A stretch of 64,000 bases of DNA. It comes from Faecalibacterium sp. I3-3-33 (GTDB lineage Bacteria > Bacillota > Clostridia > Oscillospirales > Ruminococcaceae). The position numbers and the translations under genes were made by a program. Below, in pieces: positions 34,692 to 42,060 of the stretch (within the stretch, counting starts at the first letter, position 1; each line of letters starts with the position of its first letter). Below the pieces are notes generated by a model. That model was not told where the DNA came from and did no database searches. It saw only the letters and a list, made by a program, of their open reading frames with translations. The DNA lies in NCBI RefSeq assembly GCF_023347295.1, contig NZ_CP094469.1:2046001-2110000 (forward strand), in the 5' to 3' direction.

Positions 34692-36683
34692 TCAGGACAC
34701 GTCCAGATCATCCAGATACTCTGCGCCGTGCTGGGCGATATGCTCCTTGCGGCCTGCCAGATTGTCGCCCAGCAGGATATCGAACACCTGCGCGGTCTGC
34801 ACCACATCGGTGGGCATTACTTTAATAAGGCGGCGGCTTTCCGGGTTCATGGTGGTCAGCCACATCATCTCGGGGTCGTTCTCGCCCAAGCCTTTGGAGC
34901 GCTGGATGGTGTATTTTTTGTCCCCGATCTTTTCCAGAAAAGCGGCCTTTTCCGGCTCGGTGTAGGCGAAATAAGTGCGATCCTTCGTGCTGATCTCGTA
35001 CAAAGGCGACTCCGCGATATACACATAGCCCTTGTTGATCAACGTGGGAGTAAGGCGGTAGAGCATGGTCAACACAAGGGTGCGGATCTGGTAGCCGTCC
35101 ACGTCGGCATCGGTACAGATGACGATCTTATTGAACCGCAGGTTTTCGAGGTTAAAGGTAGCCAGTTCCTTGTTGTGCTTGCCGCCCAGCTCCACGCCGC
35201 AGCCCATCACCTTGATGAGGTCCACGATGACGTCCGACTTGAAGATGCGGGCATAATCCGCCTTCAGGCAGTTCAGAATTTTGCCGCGAATGGGCATGAT
35301 GGCCTGATATTCGCTGTCCCGGCTGGACTTGACCGCGCCCATAGCCGAGTCGCCCTCCACGATATACAGCTCGCGGCGGGCGGCGTCCCGGGTGCGGCAG
35401 TCTACGAACTTCTGCACGCGGTTGGCTAAGTCGATTTGCGTAGAGAGCGTCTTTTTGATGCTCTGGCGCGTTTTTTCCGCGTGCTCGCGGCTCTGCTTGT
35501 TCACCAGCACCTGCTGGCAGATCTTCTGAGCCTCCTCCGGCTTTTCCAGAAAATACACTTCCAGATAATGCTTGAGGAAGTCGGTCATAGCCTGCGAGAC
35601 AAATTTATTGGTGATGGCCTTTTTGGTCTGGTTCTCGTAGCTGGTGCGGGTGGAAAAGCTGGAGGATACATATACCAGACAGTCCTGCACGTCCTGAAAG
35701 CTGATGGCGCTCTCGCCCTTTTTGTACAGGTTCTTTTCCTTCAGGTACTTGTTGATCTGGTAGACAAAGGCAGTGCGCACCGCGTGCTCCGGGCTGCCGC
35801 CGTGCTCCAGCCACGAAGAGTTGTGGTAGTATTCCAGCAGCTGTACCTTATTAGAGAAGCAAAAAGCCGCACCCATGCGCACCTTGTAGTCCGGCTGGTC
35901 CTCACGGTCCCGGCCCACAGCCTCGCTCTCGCAGCTGAACACGGGGGTTAGGGTGTCCTCCCCTGCTACTTCTGCCACATAATCCGCGATGCCGTTCTGG
36001 TAGCACCAGCTTTCGTGCCACGGCTTGCCGGTGGCGGGGTCCTTTTCCTTTTCATCGGTAAAGTTGAGGGTAAGCCCGGCGTTGACCACAGCCTGACGGC
36101 GCAGCACATCTTTATAGTAGCTGCCGGGCACATCGATATCGGTAAACACCTCATCGTCCGGCTTCCAGTGGATGATGCTGCCGGTGCGGCGTCCCTTGTA
36201 GGGTTCCTTTTGCAGGCCGCCCACGTTCTCGCCCTTTTTAAAGTCCAGATGGTAGTGGTAACCATCGCGGTAGATATCGGCGGTCATCCACGCCGAGGCG
36301 TACTGTGTGGCGCACAAGCCCAGACCGTTCAGACCAAGGCTGAACTCATAGTTATCCTCGCCCTCGCCGTACTTGCCGCCCGCGTACATCTCGCAGAACA
36401 GCAGTTCCCAGTTGAAGCGTCCCTCGCCGTTGTTCCAGTCCACGGGCATACCGCGGCCAAAGTCCTCCACGATGACGCTGCCGTCCTTGCAGCGGGTCAC
36501 GTTGATGGTATCGCCGTGACCGTCGCGGGCTTCGTCGATAGAGTTGGACACGATTTCAAAAATCGAGTGGGCACAGCCCTCCACACCGTCTGAGCCAAAG
36601 ATGACTGCCGGGCGCTTGCGCACACGGTCGGCGCCCTTTAACGAGGTAATACTCTCGTTGCCATATTCCTGTTTTCTTGCCAT
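34692..36683 (-). CDS. parE: Type II topoisomerase subunit B (topoisomerase IV ParE-like)
   Basis: 663 residues from MARKQEYGNES, with GGGAGGAG upstream. The GHKL ATPase domain has FEIVSNSIDEARDG, VEDFGRGMPVD and SLGLNGLG (usually GLHGVG). The transducer domain follows, then the TOPRIM domain with LYIVEGDSAMGA, ICTDADVDGYQIRTL and IQRSKGLGE. Divergence at these otherwise rigid motifs marks it as a clostridial ParE-like subgroup rather than GyrB. It forms the tetramer with the ParC-like protein encoded next. Confidence 0.9.
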   Translation of the reverse strand: MARKQEYGNESITSLKGADRVRKRPAVIFGSDGVEGCAHSIFEIVSNSIDEARDGHGDTINVTRCKDGSVIVEDFGRGMPVDWNNGEGRFNWELLFCEMYAGGKYGEGEDNYEFSLGLNGLGLCATQYASAWMTADIYRDGYHYHLDFKKGENVGGLQKEPYKGRRTGSIIHWKPDDEVFTDIDVPGSYYKDVLRRQAVVNAGLTLNFTDEKEKDPATGKPWHESWCYQNGIADYVAEVAGEDTLTPVFSCESEAVGRDREDQPDYKVRMGAAFCFSNKVQLLEYYHNSSWLEHGGSPEHAVRTAFVYQINKYLKEKNLYKKGESAISFQDVQDCLVYVSSSFSTRTSYENQTKKAITNKFVSQAMTDFLKHYLEVYFLEKPEEAQKICQQVLVNKQSREHAEKTRQSIKKTLSTQIDLANRVQKFVDCRTRDAARRELYIVEGDSAMGAVKSSRDSEYQAIMPIRGKILNCLKADYARIFKSDVIVDLIKVMGCGVELGGKHNKELATFNLENLRFNKIVICTDADVDGYQIRTLVLTMLYRLTPTLINKGYVYIAESPLYEISTKDRTYFAYTEPEKAAFLEKIGDKKYTIQRSKGLGENDPEMMWLTTMNPESRRLIKVMPTDVVQTAQVFDILLGDNLAGRKEHIAQHGAEYLDDLDVS

Positions 36684-36974
36684 GCTGCTCCTCCCGTCCC
36701 GCCGCAGCTGTGCCGCGCAGGACGTCCTGTAATCAAAGCAAGCGCCCGCCCTATCTATTATATAAGAAATATAACAGCATCTCTGGGGCATAAGCGCCTG
36801 CGTTCTTTTCTTTTATTAAACCATAGGTTGTAAAACTTGTCAAATATTCTTTCTGTCTTTCCCTGTGCAGCCCTCTGGCGCGAAAACCGCGAAAAAAGTC
36901 GTTCTTATTTTGTGCGCAAAGACGTCATAAAACAAAAACTTTTCAATTTTTTCAAAAAAGTTTGCATTTACCCC
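36684..36974. other. AT-rich intergenic region upstream of parE and the tRNA cluster
   Basis: 291 bases, strongly AT-rich. TATAAT is present on the minus strand at 36762-36757 as a probable -10 box for parE without a clear -35. No gene is supported. Confidence 0.5.
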
Positions 36975-37002
36975 TTTACAAAATCGAAATTTCAGGTATA
37001 AT
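36975..37002 (+). promoter_or_regulatory. Promoter of the tRNA cluster
   Basis: TTTACA (36975-36980), a 16-base spacer and consensus TATAAT (36997-37002), 16 bases before the first tRNA. Confidence 0.85.
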
Positions 37003-37018
37003 AATCATCGTCCGGTGC

Positions 37019-37094
37019 GCCTCTGTAGCTCAGTCGGTAGAGCAGGGGACTGAAAATCCCCGTGTCATTGGTTCGATTCCGATCGGAGGCACCA
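37019..37094 (+). tRNA. tRNA-Phe (GAA)
   Basis: Acceptor arms GCCTCTG and CGGAGGC (one T-G pair), D-arm GCTCAGTCGGTAGAGC, anticodon stem GGGGA/TCCCC with loop CTGAAAA (anticodon GAA), T-loop TTCGATT, encoded CCA. First gene of the cluster. Confidence 0.95.
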
Positions 37095-37125
37095 GCAAAG
37101 GAAACCCATCAGGGTTTCCCAATAT

Positions 37126-37201
37126 GCGGCCGTAGCTCATCTGGTAGAGCGCCACCTTGCCAAGGTGGAGGTAGCGAGTTCGAGCCTCGTCGGCCGCTCC
37201 A
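37126..37201 (+). tRNA. tRNA-Gly (GCC), copy 1
   Basis: Acceptor GCGGCCG/CGGCCGC, anticodon stem CCACC/GGTGG with loop TTGCCAA (anticodon GCC), T-loop TTCGAGC, encoded CCA. Identical to the copy at 37473. Confidence 0.95.
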
Positions 37202-37230
37202 TTAAGGAGCAGCAACAGTTGCTCCGGTAT

Positions 37231-37304
37231 GGCCCGGTAGCTCAGTTGGTTAGAGCACCAGCCTGTCACGCTGGGGGTCGTCGGTTCGAGCCCGATCCGG
37301 GTCG
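37231..37304 (+). tRNA. tRNA-Asp (GTC)
   Basis: Acceptor GGCCCGG/CCGGGTC (one G-T), anticodon stem CCAGC/GCTGG with loop CTGTCAC (anticodon GTC), T-loop TTCGAGC, discriminator G. The CCA is not encoded (CTC follows), unlike the other four tRNAs in the cluster. Confidence 0.93.
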
Positions 37305-37472
37305 CTCGTCGGAATGTCAGTCGTTTGTCTGGCAGTCTTACAAGTAAGACCGCCGTAACAAACTCTGAAATTCCTCCTCTTCCCCACAAAATCTTGCTTC
37401 GCAAGCTTTCGCGGGGGCCCCGAAATTCGCAAGAATCGCTCGGGAGGGTGCAGGGACAAATGCACCGAATAT

Positions 37473-37548
37473 GCGGCCGTAGCTCATCTGGTAGAGCGCC
37501 ACCTTGCCAAGGTGGAGGTAGCGAGTTCGAGCCTCGTCGGCCGCTCCA
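37473..37548 (+). tRNA. tRNA-Gly (GCC), copy 2
   Basis: Same sequence as the copy at 37126, including AATAT before and ATT after the gene. The 168 bases between tRNA-Asp and this copy contain no gene. Confidence 0.95.
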
Positions 37549-37576
37549 TTGGAGTGGTATTCATCACTCCCTATAT

Positions 37577-37651
37577 GGTGACGTGGCCAAGTGGTAAGGC
37601 AAGGGTCTGCAAAACCCTCATCCACCAGTTCAAATCTGGTCGTCACCTCCA
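37577..37651 (+). tRNA. tRNA-Cys (GCA)
   Basis: Acceptor GGTGACG/CGTCACC, anticodon stem AGGGT/ACCCT with loop CTGCAAA (anticodon GCA), T-loop TTCAAAT, encoded CCA. Last gene of the cluster. Confidence 0.95.
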
Positions 37652-37655
37652 AAAG

Positions 37656-37682
37656 ATTCCCGGAAGCTTCGGCTTCCGGGAT
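37656..37682 (+). terminator. Intrinsic terminator of the tRNA cluster
   Basis: CCCGGAAGC and GCTTCCGGG pair around a short loop, followed by ATTTTTTG, five bases after tRNA-Cys. Confidence 0.85.
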
Positions 37683-37879
37683 TTTTTGTTTTGTACTGTC
37701 CCCTGCCGACCGCAAGGCCTCTGACTGTTTAGCCTGTACTTCTTGGGGTGCCGGATTTTTCATTTCTGATATAGACGGCAGCCGTGTGTCCTCGACCTTT
37801 GCAAAGAGATTCCACCACAAGGAATACGGGCGGCACCTTCTGCCGGAAAATTAGCGCTCATAAACATTCCAGTTTTTTC

Positions 37880-37908
37880 TTGACAACATTCTGTATGCGT
37901 GCTATTTT
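37880..37908 (+). promoter_or_regulatory. Promoter of the Tp47-like/FMN-binding operon
   Basis: TTGACA (37880-37885), a 17-base spacer and TATTTT (37903-37908). The same promoter with its leader recurs at 57983-58011. The stretch 37683-37879 upstream has no supported gene. Confidence 0.75.
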
Positions 37909-37919
37909 AAATTTTGTCA

Positions 37920-37994
37920 ATTAGCTTATCCTAACCATCTGAGGGGTCTCGCCCCGCAGGTTTTTCTTTGCGCGCAATGTTAGGGGCGGCTAAC
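37920..37994 (+). promoter_or_regulatory. Two GTTAG-N6-CTAAC inverted repeats, candidate metal-regulator operators
   Basis: ATTAG-CTTATC-CTAAC (37920-37935) lies just past the predicted transcription start, and a perfect GTTAG-GGGCGG-CTAAC (37979-37994) lies 43 bases further on, in the untranslated leader. The shape resembles DtxR/IdeR-family boxes (TTAGG...CCTAA). The same motif is found upstream of the ferrosome-type genes at 44601 and in the orphan cassette at 58077. Control by an iron- or manganese-responsive regulator is inference. Confidence 0.55.
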
Positions 37995-38039
37995 TATATG
38001 GCAACGGTTTTCTGCCATTGCGATGAAAGGAGCATTTTC

Positions 38040-39356
38040 ATGAGAACAAAGAAATTTCTTTCCCTGCTGCTGTCGGCGGCTATGGCGCTCAGCCTGCTGA
38101 CCGCTACCGCCTTTGCAGCAGCCCCCGCCGAGGAGGAAAACGGCATTTTCGATTTTCTGCTGGGCAAAAAGTACACCTACCTCTATGCTGCCCTGACTTG
38201 GAATGAGTACTGGGCAAACGAGAAGGTCTATGCTGCCGGCAACGCTGCCGCCTCTGCACAGCTGGACAGCCACGAGGAGCACGACCTTGGCGCATTTGAT
38301 GCGGTCTCCCGCGCTACCGCCAACCACGGTCTGCACCGCGGCAGCTTCCAGAGCACTGCTGTGATCTACGCCAAGGACGGCAGCAGCTACACCGTTTCCC
38401 ACTGGTCGGACGATGGCAAGACCATCTATCTGGCCGATGGCACCACCGCGGGCTGGAACCGGGGCACCATTACCAAGGCCGACGGTTCTACCGTGCAGAT
38501 GGACCACTACGAGGTGCTGGGCACCAAGTATGTGCCGGTGCGCGTAGCTACCAGCGACCTTGCAGATTTCTGCTCCAAGTACACCGTGGTGGAAAACGGC
38601 GGCCAGCTGGTGGGCGGCTACTCTGAAAAGAACCTGACCGCCTACACCCTGACGGCTGCGGTGGATAAGAACACCAACGGTCTGAAGTACGCTACCAAGA
38701 GCGGCGATGGCTACACCTTCTCTGCCGCACACACCGGCACCGGTTCCGGCGTGGCAGAAGCCGCCCAGAAAGCTGCCGAGGGCCTTACCGTGAACCTGCG
38801 CAGCGGCAGTGACGTGGGCAGCTTTGGCGAGTTCATCCGTGTGGACCTGAACGGCAACTACGGCGAGCTTGGCTCCCGGATGCAGTCTGTGGTGTGGACC
38901 TACTACGGCAATGACAGCACCTACACCCACGCCAAGGCCTCCTATGGCACCAAGTTTGCAGCCGACAACTGGATGCACAAGTCCATGGGCATCCAGCTGG
39001 GTCTGAGCGATTCCGCCCGCTGCCAGCTGCCGGAGGGCACTGACGGCACCGGCTACTGGACCATTACCATCCGCGCACTGGGCTATGCCGACACAATGGT
39101 AAAGTTCCAGACCACTGCCGAGAACCTTGCCAAGCACGAACTGGCAAGCGATGCCGACCGCGCCGCCCTGCAGGCTGTGGTCGCCACGGCACAGAGCAAG
39201 GCAAAGGCTGCTTACACCGCCGACAGCTACGCCAATTTGGAAACCGAACTGGCCGAAAGCGTGGAGCTGCTGAGCCGCGAGACCCTGTATAAGGCCGCTG
39301 CACTGGAGCAGGTGACCCACCTGACCGATGCCGTGCAGAACCTGAAAGCTGCCTGA
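38040..39356 (+). CDS. Secreted Tp47-like (penicillin-binding Tp47 domain) protein
   Basis: 438 residues; the ATG at 38040 has AAAGGAG 8 bases upstream. Residues 1-24 are a signal peptide ending TAFAAAP. The region YTYLYAALTWNEYWANE, LDSHEEHDLGAFDAVSRAT and NHGLHRGSFQSTAVI resembles the Treponema pallidum 47-kDa lipoprotein family (PBP-Tp47 domains), whose member binds penicillin and has zinc carboxypeptidase activity; conservation of that activity here is not shown. The last 75 residues are helical. The gene sits under a candidate metal-regulated promoter and precedes FMN-binding and polyferredoxin genes, so a role in metal capture or reduction at the cell surface is equally possible. Confidence 0.65.
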   Translation: MRTKKFLSLLLSAAMALSLLTATAFAAAPAEEENGIFDFLLGKKYTYLYAALTWNEYWANEKVYAAGNAAASAQLDSHEEHDLGAFDAVSRATANHGLHRGSFQSTAVIYAKDGSSYTVSHWSDDGKTIYLADGTTAGWNRGTITKADGSTVQMDHYEVLGTKYVPVRVATSDLADFCSKYTVVENGGQLVGGYSEKNLTAYTLTAAVDKNTNGLKYATKSGDGYTFSAAHTGTGSGVAEAAQKAAEGLTVNLRSGSDVGSFGEFIRVDLNGNYGELGSRMQSVVWTYYGNDSTYTHAKASYGTKFAADNWMHKSMGIQLGLSDSARCQLPEGTDGTGYWTITIRALGYADTMVKFQTTAENLAKHELASDADRAALQAVVATAQSKAKAAYTADSYANLETELAESVELLSRETLYKAAALEQVTHLTDAVQNLKAA

Positions 39357-39378
39357 TCCGGCAAAAAACAGAACACCA

Positions 39379-39417
39379 AAAAGGCAAGGCTGCTTATCCG
39401 TAAGCGGCCTTGCCTTT
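39379..39417 (+). terminator. Intrinsic terminator or attenuator between the Tp47-like and FMN-binding genes
   Basis: AAAGGCAAGGCTGCTTA pairs with TAAGCGGCCTTGCCTTT with one mismatch. The T-run is short (TTTCC), and the FMN-binding gene begins 21 bases later, so read-through is likely. A near-identical hairpin ends the orphan cassette at 58118-58159. Confidence 0.7.
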
Positions 39418-39437
39418 CCGTGTCAGGAGAAGATAGA

Positions 39438-40541
39438 ATGAACAAGAAACAATGCAACACACTGCTGCCGCTGGTGCAGCTGCTCCCGGCGGTGGCGGCA
39501 GCGGCAGCTGTGCTTTTTGCCCTGCCCCGCACTGTGCCGGTGCTGGCTGCTGTGCCGGAAAGGCTGGCAGCGGTGGTGGAGCAGCCGATGGAGGTTTCTT
39601 CCTCCGAAGCGGAGGAAGAAGCCCTGCCCAAGCTGCCCTATGCCGACGGCGTTTACGTCGGCTCTTCCCGGGGCTACGGCGGTGCCGTCCGGGTACAGGT
39701 GACCATGGAAAACGGCAGCATCACGGAGGTGGAGATTCTGGACGCCTCCCATGAGACCAAGCAGTTTCTGCGGCGCGCCAAGCGGCTTTTGACCACCGTG
39801 GTGGATGCCCAGAGCTGGGAGGTGGATGCCGTTTCCGAGGCCACCTACACCAGCCGGGGCATTCTGGGCGCGGTGCAAAACGCCCTGACCGGCGAAGTGG
39901 TGAACAATCCCCTGCCGCCGCAGCCCAAGCCCGCCGCACCGCTGGTGGTGGAGGAATTTACAGCGCCCTCCACCTACCTTGACGGCATCTACACCGCCGA
40001 AGCCATAGGCTTTGAGGGCAAAATTACGGTGCAGGTCACAGTGGCAGAGGATAAGATCACGGATATCACGGTTTTGAGTGCTGAGGACGAGGAGGAATAT
40101 CTTGCCCGGGCAAAGCGGGTCATCCCCGCCATTCTGGAGGGGCAAAGCCCCAATGTGGATGCCGTTTCCGGTGCCACCTACTCCTCCACCGGCATCCTGA
40201 ACGCCGTCAAGCTGGCGCTGGCAAAGGCAGCGGTTGCCCCTGCAGAGGAAGCCGCCCCGGAGCAGGCAGCCTCGGAAGAAGTGGTAGAGGAAGCCGCGCC
40301 ATCCGAAGCAGCAGAACCCGAGGAAACGCCGGTCACCGCGCCCACCGTGGAGGTGGTGCAGCCGGAGGAAAAGAGCACTGTTCCCGCGTGGCTCAAGGAA
40401 GTATGGCAACAGCTTTTCCCGGCAGATGCACCGGCATCCTCTGAACCGGTTTCCTCTGAGGAAGTGCTGTCCGCATCCGAAGCGGCGCTGCCGCCGGAGG
40501 AAGCCGAGACCGAACCTGAAACGGAAGGAGCAGCGGAATGA
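39438..40541 (+). CDS. Membrane-anchored protein with two FMN-binding domains
   Basis: 367 residues; the ATG at 39438 follows AGGAGA. An N-terminal hydrophobic segment (about 9-34) anchors the protein. FMN_bind domain 1 (about 65-155) ends in DAVSEATYTSRGI, where Glu replaces the Gly of the S-G-A-T flavinylation motif; domain 2 (about 175-260) ends in the intact DAVSGATYSSTGI. The C-terminal 100 residues are very acidic (Glu/Ala/Pro-rich) with a short PAWLKEVWQQLFP helix. FMN is attached to the Thr by ApbE-type transferases in such domains. The next gene overlaps by four bases. It probably carries electrons outside the membrane. Confidence 0.88.
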   Translation: MNKKQCNTLLPLVQLLPAVAAAAAVLFALPRTVPVLAAVPERLAAVVEQPMEVSSSEAEEEALPKLPYADGVYVGSSRGYGGAVRVQVTMENGSITEVEILDASHETKQFLRRAKRLLTTVVDAQSWEVDAVSEATYTSRGILGAVQNALTGEVVNNPLPPQPKPAAPLVVEEFTAPSTYLDGIYTAEAIGFEGKITVQVTVAEDKITDITVLSAEDEEEYLARAKRVIPAILEGQSPNVDAVSGATYSSTGILNAVKLALAKAAVAPAEEAAPEQAASEEVVEEAAPSEAAEPEETPVTAPTVEVVQPEEKSTVPAWLKEVWQQLFPADAPASSEPVSSEEVLSASEAALPPEEAETEPETEGAAE

Positions 40542-41002
40542 AATACAAAAACTTTTTCCTCCGGGCGGTGAACCTGCTGCTGATTCTGGGGGTACTGTGG
40601 CAATACCAGCAGGTAGCGCTGGTTCGGGCTGCGGCGGTAAGTCAGCGCAAGCAGGAGATTGCCGAAGTAGAAGCCTACAACGCTTCCGTTTTGCAAGCGC
40701 AGAGCGCTGCAGAGGCAGAGCAGAGCCAGAGCGGCTACCGGGACGGCACCTACGAGGGCAGCGCCTATGGCTTTGGCGATATTATCCGGGTGTCGGTGAC
40801 CATCCAGAACGGCAAAATGACCGATATTGCGGTGCTGGATGCTTCCGGTGAGGATAAGCCCTACTATAAGCAGGCACTGCCTTTGCTGGACGAGATGCTG
40901 GCAGTACAGTCTGCTGAGGTGGATACCGTTTCCGGCGCTACCCTTACGGCAGAAGGACTTATCGGTGCAGTAGAGGACGCACTGGGAAAGGCGGCAGGAT
41001 GA
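40538..41002 (+). CDS. Small membrane-anchored FMN-binding protein
   Basis: 154 residues: one transmembrane helix (about 8-30), a short polar stalk, and an FMN_bind domain (about 65-150) ending in DTVSGATLTAEGLI with the intact S-G-A-T motif. Translation starts within the stop of the preceding gene (ATGA), and its own stop overlaps the polyferredoxin start in the same way, so three products are made in step. The arrangement recalls the flavin-carrying subunits of Rnf/Nqr-type and extracellular electron transfer chains. Confidence 0.88.
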   Translation: MKYKNFFLRAVNLLLILGVLWQYQQVALVRAAAVSQRKQEIAEVEAYNASVLQAQSAAEAEQSQSGYRDGTYEGSAYGFGDIIRVSVTIQNGKMTDIAVLDASGEDKPYYKQALPLLDEMLAVQSAEVDTVSGATLTAEGLIGAVEDALGKAAG

Positions 41003-41898
41003 TGGAAAAAACACAGACAAAGCCTTTGACGGCGGCGCAGCAGCGTCAGCGGGACAAAAAGCGCCGTACATGGCTGCGCGCTGGGGTGCAGCTGTTCTTC
41101 TTTGTGTCCATGCCGGGCGCATTCGTGGCCGGGTTTTCCGGGGTAAAGCAGATCTTTCTGCACATCGGTGCGGGCGAGGTACTCTCGGCAGATAGCTTCA
41201 CGCTTTCCCTGCTGGGGCTGTGCGGCTTCACCCTTTTGTTCGATCGGTTTTTCTGCGGGTACGCCTGCGCCTTTGGCAGCTTGGGCGATGCCGTCTGGGC
41301 GTTTTCTGGCCTTATCCAGAAAAAGCTGCTCCACCGCAAAAAGCAGTTTCGGCTGCCGGAGCGTGCGGTGCTTTTGGGGCAGAAGGTCAAATATCTGCTG
41401 CTGGCAGGGCTGGTGGCGCTGTATGTGACCCGGCAGGAAAAGCTGCTGACCGGCACAAGCCCGTGGGAGGTATTTTCCCGTCTGACGGCTCTGCGTCTGC
41501 CGCCGGAGGGCTTCGGCGTGGGCATCGGGCTGCTTGTGCTCATTTTGCTGGGCATGGCAGTGCAGCCCCGATTCTTCTGTCAGTTCCTCTGCCCCATGGG
41601 GGCGGTGTTCGCCCTGCTGCCGGTGCTGCCCTTTGCGCGGCTGCACCGGCAGAGCGATGGCTGCATCCCGGGCTGTAACGCCTGTAAACAGCAGTGCCCG
41701 GTGTGCCTGAAGCTGGAGGAAAGCAGCCTGCGCAGCGGGGAGTGCATCGCCTGTGAAGCCTGCGTGGGCACCTGCCCCAAGCAGAACATCCACCGGTGGG
41801 ATACCGCCTTGTGCAAGCACCGGTGGCTGCCGGTGCTGGGTAAGGCGCTGCTCTTTTTCTTGCTGGGCTGCTGGCTGGGCTTCTGCCGGTTTATCTGA
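40999..41898 (+). CDS. NapH-like membrane polyferredoxin (4Fe-4S)
   Basis: 299 residues with about five transmembrane segments. Two C-x-x-x-C-P-type motifs at helix ends (FFCGYACAFGSLGDAVW and FFCQFLCPMGAVF) are typical of the NapH/NosR/CcoG family. The C-terminal ferredoxin domain has CNACKQQCPVC and CIACEACVGTCPKQNI, enough for two 4Fe-4S clusters. It would take electrons from a cytoplasmic or menaquinol donor and pass them across the membrane to the FMN-binding proteins. The start overlaps the preceding gene. Confidence 0.9.
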   Translation: MMEKTQTKPLTAAQQRQRDKKRRTWLRAGVQLFFFVSMPGAFVAGFSGVKQIFLHIGAGEVLSADSFTLSLLGLCGFTLLFDRFFCGYACAFGSLGDAVWAFSGLIQKKLLHRKKQFRLPERAVLLGQKVKYLLLAGLVALYVTRQEKLLTGTSPWEVFSRLTALRLPPEGFGVGIGLLVLILLGMAVQPRFFCQFLCPMGAVFALLPVLPFARLHRQSDGCIPGCNACKQQCPVCLKLEESSLRSGECIACEACVGTCPKQNIHRWDTALCKHRWLPVLGKALLFFLLGCWLGFCRFI

Positions 41899-41903
41899 AA
41901 CAA

Positions 41904-41946
41904 AAAAGGGAGGCCGCCGCACAATATCGTGCAGCGCCTCCCTTTT
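41904..41946 (+). terminator. Intrinsic terminator after the polyferredoxin gene
   Basis: AAAAGGGAGGC pairs with GCCTCCCTTTT around a 21-base loop with internal complementarity; the arm itself gives TTTT. A second terminator-like hairpin follows in composite repeat C. Confidence 0.75.
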
Positions 41947-41962
41947 GGCTAAGACAATTTTG

Positions 41963-42060
41963 AATGCCCTCCGCTATGCTCTGGGCATTTTCAGCGGAAA
42001 AACTATTTATAATTTCGGTACGCCGGAGCGTCTGCGGACGCTCCGGCGTTCCATTTTCAC
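41963..42060 (+). repeat. Composite intergenic element, copy C
   Basis: Core: AATGCCC (41963-41969) with GGGCATT (41983-41989), interleaved with TCCGCT (41970-41975) and AGCGGA (41993-41998). After 18 bases comes a 13-bp hairpin (42020-42049) with TGCG loop, then ATTTTCAC. The tail overlaps the stop codon of the convergent P-type ATPase gene. Stem 1 has changed to a third sequence but is still fully paired, which is covariation. Confidence 0.85.

Noticed and set aside
37030..37820. Several open frames across the tRNA cluster
   Set aside because: They translate tRNA genes and spacers; the repeated peptide blocks come from the duplicated tRNA-Gly.
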